From Sphingomonas sp. Leaf34 (lineage in GTDB: Bacteria; Pseudomonadota; Alphaproteobacteria; Sphingomonadales; Sphingomonadaceae), in the NCBI RefSeq assembly GCF_001421805.1, contig NZ_LMLC01000005.1:124001-188000 (forward strand): a stretch of DNA of 64,000 nt, given 5' to 3'. The translations under genes were made by a program, and so were the position numbers. Shown here piece by piece: positions 44,095-50,868 of the stretch (position 1 is its first letter; each line of letters begins with the position of its first letter). Below the pieces are notes generated by a model that was not told where the DNA came from, searched no databases, and worked only from the letters and a program-made list of their open reading frames with translations.

Positions 44095-44907
44095 GTGGCG
44101 CGAGGCGACAACGATATTCCTGCGGCCCGGCGTCATGAAGGTCTTAGACGCTTCACGCTGTCCACATCGCGATTGGCTGAACTCGGCAAGCTAAGCGTCG
44201 CCGTTTTGGTTTTTGCGGTAATTTTCGGGGGCGGTCTGTTCGTGATGCAATCGCGCGCCGCGATGCGGGCAGCATCCGCGACGCTGCCCAACCGCGCGCA
44301 CCCAAGCGAATGCCCGCTGTGGTTTATCGGCAGTTCGACAATCCAGAAATGGACGACGCTGGCGAGCGACATGGCGCCTTTTGACGTCCGCAACCGCGGG
44401 GTCGACGGCGCGACGATGCCCGAGTTGCTGCAAATGGTCCGTAACGAACCCCATGGAGCGCCGCCTCGCGCGATCGTCTTCTACGCGGGTGAGAACGATA
44501 TCGCCAAAGGAGCAAGCGCCGCCGACGATGTCGCCAATCTACGGACATTCCTGGCACTTAAGTCGGCGAAATGGGGTAATGTCCCGGTCGTGATCGTGTC
44601 GCTCAAACCGACGCCGACCCGGTGGGGCAACCTCCCAGAACAGACCAGCTTCAATACTGCCGCGCGCGCGATCGCGCGGCGTACGCCCGGCGCGACCTTC
44701 GTCAACATCGTCCCGCTCTTCTTGGTCAACCATCGGCCCGGTGCATTTTATGTCGATGACGGCATCCATCTGAATTCGAAGGGCTATGGCAGGCTGACCT
44801 CTGCGATGAAGCCGGTACTGACGGCAATCGTTCGACACACGTCTGCACGGGCGTGTCCGCCATCGCTCGAAGCGCGGTCCACAGGTCCGGCGATCGTTCG
44901 GCTATGA
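44095..44907 (+). CDS. Membrane-anchored SGNH/GDSL hydrolase
   Basis: 270 residues. A single N-terminal membrane helix (LSVAVLVFAVIFGGGLFVM, about 33-51) anchors a periplasmic SGNH domain. Catalytic blocks are Ser in WFIGSSTIQKW, Gly in NRGVDGAT, Asn in FYAGENDIA, and Asp-His in VDDGIHLNSKGY. The start is GTG 44095 after an AGGTGAGG. It is cotranslated with an acyltransferase-3 gene (ATGA), suggesting that the two act together in O-acylation or deacylation of an envelope glycan. Confidence 0.85.
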   Translation: MARGDNDIPAARRHEGLRRFTLSTSRLAELGKLSVAVLVFAVIFGGGLFVMQSRAAMRAASATLPNRAHPSECPLWFIGSSTIQKWTTLASDMAPFDVRNRGVDGATMPELLQMVRNEPHGAPPRAIVFYAGENDIAKGASAADDVANLRTFLALKSAKWGNVPVVIVSLKPTPTRWGNLPEQTSFNTAARAIARRTPGATFVNIVPLFLVNHRPGAFYVDDGIHLNSKGYGRLTSAMKPVLTAIVRHTSARACPPSLEARSTGPAIVRL

Positions 44908-46052
44908 GCCCGGGCGCAGCTGGCACCAGGATCGAAGGTCTGTCGATGTGGCGGGCGATCCTGATGCTCGGCGGCGTCATCCTGCACGGTGCGATCGGCT
45001 TGGAACATATCCCCGTATTTGCCGCGATCCCGCTGATATCGCACGCATTCCGGATGGGGAGCTTCATGCTGATTTCCGGGCTGTTGTGCGGGTACGCCTT
45101 GGCGCGCCGCCGGTCACCGCTGGCATGGCTGGGTCGGCGCACCGTTCAGATCGGCATGCCGCTGCTGGTCGGGCTACTCGTGATATGTCCGCTGATCGGC
45201 TACATGCTCGACGATCTTCCCGATCGCACGCGCTGGCCCTTTGTGATCGCGCAGGACTGGTATCACCTCTGGTTCCTTGTCGCGTTACTCGCCTACGCGC
45301 CGCTCAGCTACGCGTTCCACCAGTGGGATCGCCGCTCCGGCGCAATCGCTCGGATCGAGCGCGCTCTCACCAATCGTTCAATTGGCTCCAGCCGGTCGGC
45401 GCAGACAATCATCCTCCTCGCGACCGCGCTTGCTTGCTGCGCGCTGATGATGCTTACGCGACAGGTTCTGGCGGGGCAAACCCCGCCGCGCTATGCCGCG
45501 CCTTTGTCGCACATCCAGCTGATGCTCGGTTATGCGCCTTTCTATCTGCTCGGGTTCCTGCTCGCGCGGTCGCCGATGCTGTTCCGGACGATGACTCACT
45601 CGATCCGGACACCGGTCATCATCTTGGTCTGCGTTGGTATCACCTATGCGAGTTGGTTCGGCGGCGCGAGCCTGGCGCTTGATCCGCTCCGCCGGGCGAT
45701 CGTCGGCGATCTCGTCGAGCTTATCGGCATGGCGGTCTGCCCGCCCGCCGCATCGATCTTGATCCTGCGCTCGGCCGTGAAGATACGGACCATCCCGACG
45801 ATCGTTCGGCAATTTGCCGATGCATCGTTCACGATTTATATCCTGCACTTCCCTATCATCATCGCGACAAAGTTGATACTCGTGCGCGTGTCGTGGAATC
45901 CTTATGCCGCGTTCGCATTCACCGTCGCGCTGGCATCGGCAGTCGCATACGCGGCGCACGTCCTGCTGGTCGAACGCTACGCACCCGCGGCGTTTCTCTT
46001 GAACGGGCGCTATCTGGAGGCGGCAAAGGCATCTGCCGACACGATCGCGTGA
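44904..46052 (+). CDS. Acyltransferase family 3 membrane protein
   Basis: 382-residue polytopic membrane acyltransferase (OafA/OpgC superfamily). About ten hydrophobic helices are visible. RIEGLSMWRAILMLGGVILHGAIG carries the conserved early R...R/H pattern, WYHLWFLVALLAYAPLSY is a central motif, and FTIYILHFPIIIATKLIL is the typical late helix. The start is ATG 44904, overlapping the SGNH gene stop. Such enzymes move acetyl or succinyl groups across the membrane onto glycans; the acceptor is unknown. Confidence 0.85.
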   Translation: MSPGAAGTRIEGLSMWRAILMLGGVILHGAIGLEHIPVFAAIPLISHAFRMGSFMLISGLLCGYALARRRSPLAWLGRRTVQIGMPLLVGLLVICPLIGYMLDDLPDRTRWPFVIAQDWYHLWFLVALLAYAPLSYAFHQWDRRSGAIARIERALTNRSIGSSRSAQTIILLATALACCALMMLTRQVLAGQTPPRYAAPLSHIQLMLGYAPFYLLGFLLARSPMLFRTMTHSIRTPVIILVCVGITYASWFGGASLALDPLRRAIVGDLVELIGMAVCPPAASILILRSAVKIRTIPTIVRQFADASFTIYILHFPIIIATKLILVRVSWNPYAAFAFTVALASAVAYAAHVLLVERYAPAAFLLNGRYLEAAKASADTIA

Positions 46053-46113
46053 GGATAACGACCGCCGTGGCCTAAAAGCCGCATCTTGGACTGACCATGC
46101 ATGAAGTGGGGAG

Positions 46114-46167
46114 CTTCTGTTGCTCGGTGCCCCCCGTACCGCCGGTGTCCACTTCTGTTGCCCGGTG
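46114..46167. repeat. Two 16-bp direct repeats downstream of ssrA
   Basis: CTTCTGTTGCTCGGTG (46114-46129) and CTTCTGTTGCCCGGTG (46152-46167) are direct repeats with one mismatch, starting 38 bases apart, between the acyltransferase stop and the 3' side of tmRNA. They are not part of any recognised gene; the role is unknown. Confidence 0.6.
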
Positions 46168-46204
46168 TGGCCCGAACCGCGCTTTCGTCCGTATAACTTA
46201 GGTC

Positions 46205-46437
46205 GTTAGACCGTCAGTTATGCGGCAATTGCGAGTGCTTCGTTATCGTTGGCACTTGTGTATGGGCCGTTGCGGTGGTCCCATTCCGAGCGAAACATAG
46301 CGTCGTTGAACACACGTCGATCCTAGTTCGACCCCGTCATCGTCCCCCTCTTGCGAAGAGGGCGGTGGTGGAGTCGCCGGGTACTGCCCCCGGGTCCGCT
46401 GTGTCTATGACACGCCACGGTTTATCGCCATAGCCGC
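46205..46437 (-). ncRNA. ssrA: Two-piece (circularly permuted) tmRNA
   Basis: Rescues stalled ribosomes with SmpB. On the minus strand the acceptor piece comes first, ending CGACTCCACCA at 46366. Then come a 30-base spacer and the coding piece starting GGGGTCG at 46335. GGGGTCG and CGACTCC form a seven-pair acceptor stem with the G3-U70-type wobble expected for alanine charging. The T-arm is CCGGG GGCAGTA CCCGG. The tag frame at 46253-46218 encodes ANDNEALAIAA plus stop. This permuted order is the alphaproteobacterial form. The outer ends (46437, 46205) are estimates; a GGTC/GACC hairpin lies near the coding-piece end. Confidence 0.93.
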
Positions 46438-46466
46438 CAAGAGAGAATTCCCCCAACGGCAAGCCC

Positions 46467-46495
46467 GATATAGGGAAGGCGCAGCGCGATGAAAA
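46467..46495 (-). promoter_or_regulatory. Candidate ssrA promoter
   Basis: On the minus strand TTTTCA (46490-46495), exactly 17 bases, then TATATC (46467-46472), each 4/6 to consensus. Transcription would start near 46460, just before the acceptor piece of the permuted tmRNA. Confidence 0.55.
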
Positions 46496-46609
46496 GCCCG
46501 GCTTATGCTGCTTTCTTGGCCCGATCGGCCCCGATCGCCATTCTCACCGCACGCAACGTGCCAAACCGCCTTCCACTCGCCACAAACCGCGTGCATAGCA
46601 ATTTGCATT

Positions 46610-47041
46610 ATGTTGACGCAGCGCTCCCGCTACGCGCTTCGCGCGATGATCTTTCTTGGCGGGGCCCCCGTCGGTGGCCCTCCGATCCCGATGACTCGCA
46701 TCGCTGCCGAAGCGAACGTGCCGCGCAAGTTTCTCGAGCTGATCCTTGCCGATCTGCGCGAATCCGGCCTGCTCCACAGCCATCGCGGCAAGATGGGCGG
46801 CTATCGCCTGTCGCGCCCCAGCCACCTGATCTCGCTCGGCGAGATCATCCGGATCATCGAGGGGCCGCTCGCGCTCGTCCCGTGCGTCAGCCGGACGGCC
46901 TACCGGCCCTGCCTCGACTGCAAGAGCGAGGCGGATTGCGCGATCCGCTATGCGATGATGCGCGTCCGCGACGAAACCGCGCGGATCCTCGACGGCACGA
47001 GCCTGGCGGATGCAAACGCCGAGGATCTCGCCGCCGCGTGA
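46610..47041 (+). CDS. Rrf2-family transcriptional regulator
   Basis: 143-residue winged-helix regulator. MLTQRSRYALRAMIFL opens the family. IPMTRIAAEANVPRKFLELILADLRESGLLHSHRGKMGGYRLSR is the wHTH with its wing. The cysteines CVSRTAYRPCLDCKSEADC resemble the Fe-S cluster ligands of IscR/RsrR, so redox or Fe-S sensing is likely. The start is ATG 46610 in an AT-rich patch without a clear ribosome-binding site. No isc/suf genes are nearby, so the regulon is unknown. Confidence 0.88.
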   Translation: MLTQRSRYALRAMIFLGGAPVGGPPIPMTRIAAEANVPRKFLELILADLRESGLLHSHRGKMGGYRLSRPSHLISLGEIIRIIEGPLALVPCVSRTAYRPCLDCKSEADCAIRYAMMRVRDETARILDGTSLADANAEDLAAA

Positions 47042-47048
47042 AGTTTTC

Positions 47049-47177
47049 CTTCTCCCCATCGGGGAGAAGGTGGCGCGGCAGCGCCGGATGAGGGGGTGTT
47101 GGGATCCCGCGCCGAAGCCTCAGGCCCCTCACCCTTCCGTCGCCTAACGGCTCCTTCCTCTCCCCGCAGGGGAGAGG
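47049..47177. repeat. Dispersed palindromic element, family E-like copy 2
   Basis: CTTCTCCCCATCGGGGAGAA at the left and CCTCTCCCCGCAGGGGAGAG at the right are paired hairpins. Between them GGATGAGGGG and CCCCTCACCC are complementary. It fills the gap between two convergent genes. Confidence 0.78.
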
Positions 47178-47187
47178 GACAGGGCGG

Positions 47188-47658
47188 TCACCCCCTAGCC
47201 TTCAGCTCGTCGCGGATCTCGCGCAGCAACGCGATCTCGACCGGCTCGGGTGCAGGCGCGACCGGGGTCGCCTCTTCCTCGCGCTTCAGCCGCGCGGTCT
47301 CGCGCTCGATCAGCGCCGCGGTGCGGTTCACCACGCGCAGGATCATGAAGATGATGCCAGCGACGATCACGAAATTGACGAGCTGCGTCGCGAACGCGCC
47401 ATAGCCGAGCAGCGGCACGCCCGCCTTCTTGAGCGCCGCGTAATCGCTGAGCGAGCCCGCATAATTCGCCGGCACTGGCCCCATCTGCCAGAAATAGCTC
47501 GAGAAATCGAGCCCGCCAAAGATCTTGCCGATCACCGGCATCAGCACGTCGTCGGTCAGCGACGTGACGATCTTCCCGAACGCCGCGCCGATAATCACCG
47601 CGATGGCGAGATCGAGCACGTTGCCGCGCATGATGAACGCCTTGAATTCCTTGAGCAT
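47188..47658 (-). CDS. mscL: Large-conductance mechanosensitive channel
   Basis: 156-residue homopentameric emergency valve. MLKEFKAFIMRGNVLDLAIAVIIGAAFGKIVTSLTDDVLMPVIG is the N-terminal helix plus TM1 gate. VNFVIVAGIIFMILRVVN is TM2, and a charged C-terminal helix (EPVEIALLREIRDEL) forms the cytoplasmic bundle. It is slightly longer than E. coli MscL (136) because of the periplasmic loop and linker. Confidence 0.96.
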   Translation of the reverse strand: MLKEFKAFIMRGNVLDLAIAVIIGAAFGKIVTSLTDDVLMPVIGKIFGGLDFSSYFWQMGPVPANYAGSLSDYAALKKAGVPLLGYGAFATQLVNFVIVAGIIFMILRVVNRTAALIERETARLKREEEATPVAPAPEPVEIALLREIRDELKARG

Positions 47659-47763
47659 CCGCGCCCCCTTCTTAAATCCCGCATAAAGTTAACCGCCGAT
47701 TTCGGTTTCGCCAACCCTGCCGGCTGTCCTATGAGGGCGATACAGCTATTCAGGAGAACCCCG

Positions 47764-48360
47764 ATGTCACGTGCCCCAATCGCCCGCGGCGGCGCCGCGA
47801 TCCTCCTCGCATTCGCGCTCGCGGGCTGCGGGATCAACAGCATCCCAACCGCCGAGGAAAATGTGAAGGCGCGCTGGGCCGACGTGCAGAACGACTATCA
47901 GCGCCGCGCCGACCTGATCCCCAACCTCGTCGCCACGGTGAAGGCGGCGGGCGCGCAGGAGAAGGATATCCTAGTCCAGGTGACGCAGGCACGTGCTGCT
48001 GCGAACTCGGTCCAGGTGTCGGCGGACGATCTCTCCGATCCGGCCAAGATGGCGCAGTATCAGCGCGTCCAGGGCGCGGTCGGAGTCTCGCTCCAGCGGC
48101 TGCAGGAGGCGTATCCCGAGCTGAAGAGCCAGGGCAACTACACCACGCTGATGAGCCAGCTCGAGGGTACCGAGAATCGCATCACGATCGCGCGCCGCGA
48201 TTACAACGGCGCGGTGCAGGCGTACAACACCAAGATCCGCACCTTCCCCGACGCGGTCGGCGCGAAGATCTTCTACGGTGCCAAGCCGATGGTGCCGTTC
48301 GCGGCGACCACGCCCGGTGCAGAGACCGCGCCGACGGTAAACTTCGGCAACGCGAGCTGA
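47764..48360 (+). CDS. LemA-family lipoprotein
   Basis: 198 residues. The lipobox FALAGC (C about 23) indicates lipid anchoring. The four-helix LemA core has ARWADVQNDYQRRADLIPNLVATVKAAGAQEKDILVQVTQARA, TLMSQLEGTENRITIARRDYNGAVQAYN and the typical end FPDAVGAKIFYGAKPMVPF. The start is ATG 47764 with AGGAG upstream. It leads an operon with two TPM-domain proteins, a conserved LemA-TPM partnership of uncertain envelope function. Confidence 0.9.
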   Translation: MSRAPIARGGAAILLAFALAGCGINSIPTAEENVKARWADVQNDYQRRADLIPNLVATVKAAGAQEKDILVQVTQARAAANSVQVSADDLSDPAKMAQYQRVQGAVGVSLQRLQEAYPELKSQGNYTTLMSQLEGTENRITIARRDYNGAVQAYNTKIRTFPDAVGAKIFYGAKPMVPFAATTPGAETAPTVNFGNAS

Positions 48361-48376
48361 TGATGGGGTCTGCGCG

Positions 48377-49273
48377 ATGACCCGCTACCTTGCCACGCTG
48401 GCCTGCGCGGTGCTGCTGGGAAGCGGCACCGTCACCGGGGCCGCCACCGCGCAGACCTTGCCCAAGTTCACCGGCTTCGTCGTCGATGCGGCCAATGTCA
48501 TTCCGCCCGACCAGGAAGCGGCGCTGACCAAGCGGCTCGACGATTTGAAGAAATCGTCGGGCAACCAGCTCGTCGTCGCGACCGTGCCCGATCTCGAAGG
48601 CTATCCGATCGAGGATTACGGCAATCGCCTGATCCGGGGCTGGGGTGTCGGGTTGAAGGATGCGAACAACGGCGCGATCCTGCTGGTGGCGCCGAACGAC
48701 CGCAAGGTGCGGATTGAGGTCGGCTACGGGCTCGAACCCGTACTGACCGACGCGTTCTCCAGCGTCGTCATCAACCAGCAGATCCTGCCGCGGTTCAAGG
48801 CAGGCGATATTCCCGGCGGCATCGTCGCGGGGACGAATGCGGTCGCGGACCAGCTCGCGCTGCCCGATGCCGAGGCGCGCGCGAAAGTGGCGGCGGCGGC
48901 GGCCGAATATGACAAGACGCATCGGCGGTCGACGTCGGGCGGCGGCGGCGTGCCGATCGGGCTGATCTTCTTCGGGATCGTGCTCGCGGCGATCATCATC
49001 CCGATGCTGTCGCGGCGCGCCGGCGGCAGGCGCTATACCGATGGCGGCAGCGGTGGCGGCAGCGGCGCCCTGCCGATCGTGCTGTGGAGCATCGCCGACG
49101 CGATGACGCGTGGCGGCGGTGGTGGTGGCGGCGGCTGGAGTGGCGGCGGCGGTGACAGCGGCGGCGGTGACAGCGGCGGCGGTGACAGCGGCGGCGGCGG
49201 CTGGGGCGGCGGCGGTTTCGGCGGTGGCGGCGGTGGATCCGGCGGCGGCGGCGGCGCATCGGGGAGTTGGTGA
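48377..49273 (+). CDS. TPM-domain membrane protein with Gly-rich tail (YgcG-like)
   Basis: 298 residues. It has a signal peptide (1-26, ending AATAQ), then a TPM/phosphatase-like domain: FVVDAANVIPPDQEAALTKRLDDLKKSSGNQLVVATVPD, then RVEIGYGLEP-type VRIEVGYGLEPVLTDAFSS. A membrane helix (GLIFFGIVLAAIIIPML) follows. The last about 70 residues are Gly/Ser/Trp-rich, with three GGGDS units from short tandem DNA repeats. It sits between lemA and a second TPM gene. Confidence 0.88.
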   Translation: MTRYLATLACAVLLGSGTVTGAATAQTLPKFTGFVVDAANVIPPDQEAALTKRLDDLKKSSGNQLVVATVPDLEGYPIEDYGNRLIRGWGVGLKDANNGAILLVAPNDRKVRIEVGYGLEPVLTDAFSSVVINQQILPRFKAGDIPGGIVAGTNAVADQLALPDAEARAKVAAAAAEYDKTHRRSTSGGGGVPIGLIFFGIVLAAIIIPMLSRRAGGRRYTDGGSGGGSGALPIVLWSIADAMTRGGGGGGGGWSGGGGDSGGGDSGGGDSGGGGWGGGGFGGGGGGSGGGGGASGSW

Positions 49274-49274
49274 C

Positions 49275-49946
49275 ATGCGGTTGAGCGAAACCGATCACGA
49301 CCGGGTCACCGCGGCAGTGACGCAGGCGGAGACCGCGACGACCGGCGAGATCGTCACGATCGTCGCGCGGCAGTCCGATTCTTATCACGACGTATCGATG
49401 CACTGGGCCGTGCTGGGCATGCTGCTGACGCTGGCGCTGCTCGCGTTCCGGCCGATTGTGGCGGATCATATCTATGTGCGTCTCGTCGATCCCTGGGCGC
49501 AATCCGCCCCGCAGGGCGCGCTCTATGCGATCGCGCTGGTGCTGGTGACGCTGGTGTTCCTCGGCGTGCGGCTCGTTCTGGCGGCGACCTCGGTGCGCGT
49601 CGCGCTCACCCCCGGCGCGACCAAGGCGCGTCGCGTCCGGCGGCGCGCGCTGCTCCTGTTCCGCGCGGGCGCCGAGAAGCGGACCAAGGGCGCGACCGGC
49701 GTGCTGCTGTATCTGTCGCTTGCCGAGCACCGTGCCGAGATCATCGCCGACGATGCGATCCACTCGCGCGTGCCGAACGAAACCTGGGGTGCGGCGATGG
49801 CGGCGGTGCTGGCCGGCGTCCGCGACGATCGCCCCGCCGACGGCATGGCCGATGCGGTCGCGCAGATCGGCCGCGTGCTCGCCGAGCATTTCCCGCGTAC
49901 CGGTGCGCCGGTCAACGAACTTCCCGACAGGCTGATCGAACTATGA
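49275..49946 (+). CDS. TPM-domain membrane protein 2
   Basis: 223 residues. An N-terminal TPM-like start (TDHDRVTAAVTQAETATTGEIVTIVARQSD) is followed by two membrane helices (WAVLGMLLTLALLAF, ALYAIALVLVTLVFLGVRLVL), then a domain with TGVLLYLSLAEHRAEIIADDAIHSRV, the usual TPM signature. It starts one base after the previous gene and overlaps the NUDIX gene (ATGA). Confidence 0.83.
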   Translation: MRLSETDHDRVTAAVTQAETATTGEIVTIVARQSDSYHDVSMHWAVLGMLLTLALLAFRPIVADHIYVRLVDPWAQSAPQGALYAIALVLVTLVFLGVRLVLAATSVRVALTPGATKARRVRRRALLLFRAGAEKRTKGATGVLLYLSLAEHRAEIIADDAIHSRVPNETWGAAMAAVLAGVRDDRPADGMADAVAQIGRVLAEHFPRTGAPVNELPDRLIEL

Positions 49947-50446
49947 GCAAGACCGTATGGGCGGGCAAATTCCTGACCGTCCAGACCGAGGGCACGTGGG
50001 AATTCGCCGCGCGTCAGGGCCAGATCGCCGCGGCGGTCATCGTCGCGATCGACGATGGCGACGTGATTCTGGTCGAACAGTTCCGCGTTCCCTTGGGCCG
50101 CGCCTGCCTCGAACTGCCCGCGGGGCTGGTCGGCGACGAGACCGCGGGCGAGAGCGTCGCGGTGGCGGCCGGGCGCGAGCTTGAGGAAGAGACCGGCTAC
50201 CGCGCCGACTCGATCGAAGATCTGGGCGTGTTCTACTCGTCGCCCGGGATGACCTCGGAATGCTTCACGCTGGTGCGTGCGACCGGGCTGACCAAGGTCG
50301 GTAACGGCGGCGGCGACAGCGACGAGAACATCACCGTGCACCGGGTTCCGCTGGCCGAGGTGCCGGCGTTCGTCGCGGCGAAGCGCAAGGCCGGCATCGC
50401 GATCGACACTAAGATGCTGCTGATCCTGGCGGGGTCCATACTCTAG
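49943..50446 (+). CDS. NUDIX hydrolase (ADP-ribose pyrophosphatase-like)
   Basis: 167 residues. The NUDIX box runs from GLVGDETAGE through AAGRELEEETGY, satisfying GX5EX7REUXEEXGU. The upstream LVEQFRVPLGRACLELPAG and SPGMTSECFTLV are typical of NudF-type ADP-sugar pyrophosphatases. It is cytoplasmic and translationally coupled to the TPM operon, though a functional link is not obvious. Confidence 0.88.
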   Translation: MSKTVWAGKFLTVQTEGTWEFAARQGQIAAAVIVAIDDGDVILVEQFRVPLGRACLELPAGLVGDETAGESVAVAAGRELEEETGYRADSIEDLGVFYSSPGMTSECFTLVRATGLTKVGNGGGDSDENITVHRVPLAEVPAFVAAKRKAGIAIDTKMLLILAGSIL

Positions 50447-50458
50447 CCCAGCCCCAGG

Positions 50459-50543
50459 CCGTCATCCTGGGCTCGACCCAGGATCCAGAGCCACGAGCGT
50501 CCGTGCCCGTAACTCTGGATCCCAGCCTTCGCTGGGATGCCGG
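50459..50543. repeat. Dispersed palindromic element, family B-like copy 4
   Basis: CCGTCATCCTGG at the left and GGGATGCCGG at the right enclose GACCCAGGATCCAGAG and CTCTGGATCCCAGCCTT. It is the same nested design as the other family B copies but with a variant arm. Confidence 0.78.
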
Positions 50544-50576
50544 TAAGACAGCAGCCGCGCGGCGAGCGCGCCCCGC

Positions 50577-50858
50577 TTACTTGAAGTTGTCGGCGTAGCT
50601 CTGAAGCTTCAGCGTCTTCTGCGGCGCAGGAACGACGGTGTACCCGAACCCTTCACGCTCGCAGTGCGCGATCGCCGCCTCCGCGGTCGGGAACAGCAGC
50701 CGGAGCTGGTCGCGCGTGTCGCCGCTGCCGGCCCAGCCGGTCAGCGGGTCGGGGCGCTTGGCCTCCGAGGGTTCGAATTCGAGCTGCCAGGCGTCGGTCC
50801 GGTGTTTGCCGGACTGCATGGCGTTCTTGGGGCGCTGGAAAATACGGGCGGTAGGCAT
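50577..50858 (-). CDS. NDUFS4-like complex I accessory subunit
   Basis: 93 residues. ARIFQRPKNAMQSGKHRTDAW and GWAGSGDTRDQLRLLFPTAEAAIAHCEREGFGYTVV match the ETC complex I subunit family (mitochondrial NDUFS4, alphaproteobacterial NADH-ubiquinone oxidoreductase 18 kDa-type). It stabilises the NADH module at the membrane arm junction. The start is ATG 50856-50858 with AGGGAG upstream. It lies 10 bases after hrpB, away from any nuo operon. Confidence 0.9.
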   Translation of the reverse strand: MPTARIFQRPKNAMQSGKHRTDAWQLEFEPSEAKRPDPLTGWAGSGDTRDQLRLLFPTAEAAIAHCEREGFGYTVVPAPQKTLKLQSYADNFK

Positions 50859-50868
50859 GGATGCTCCC

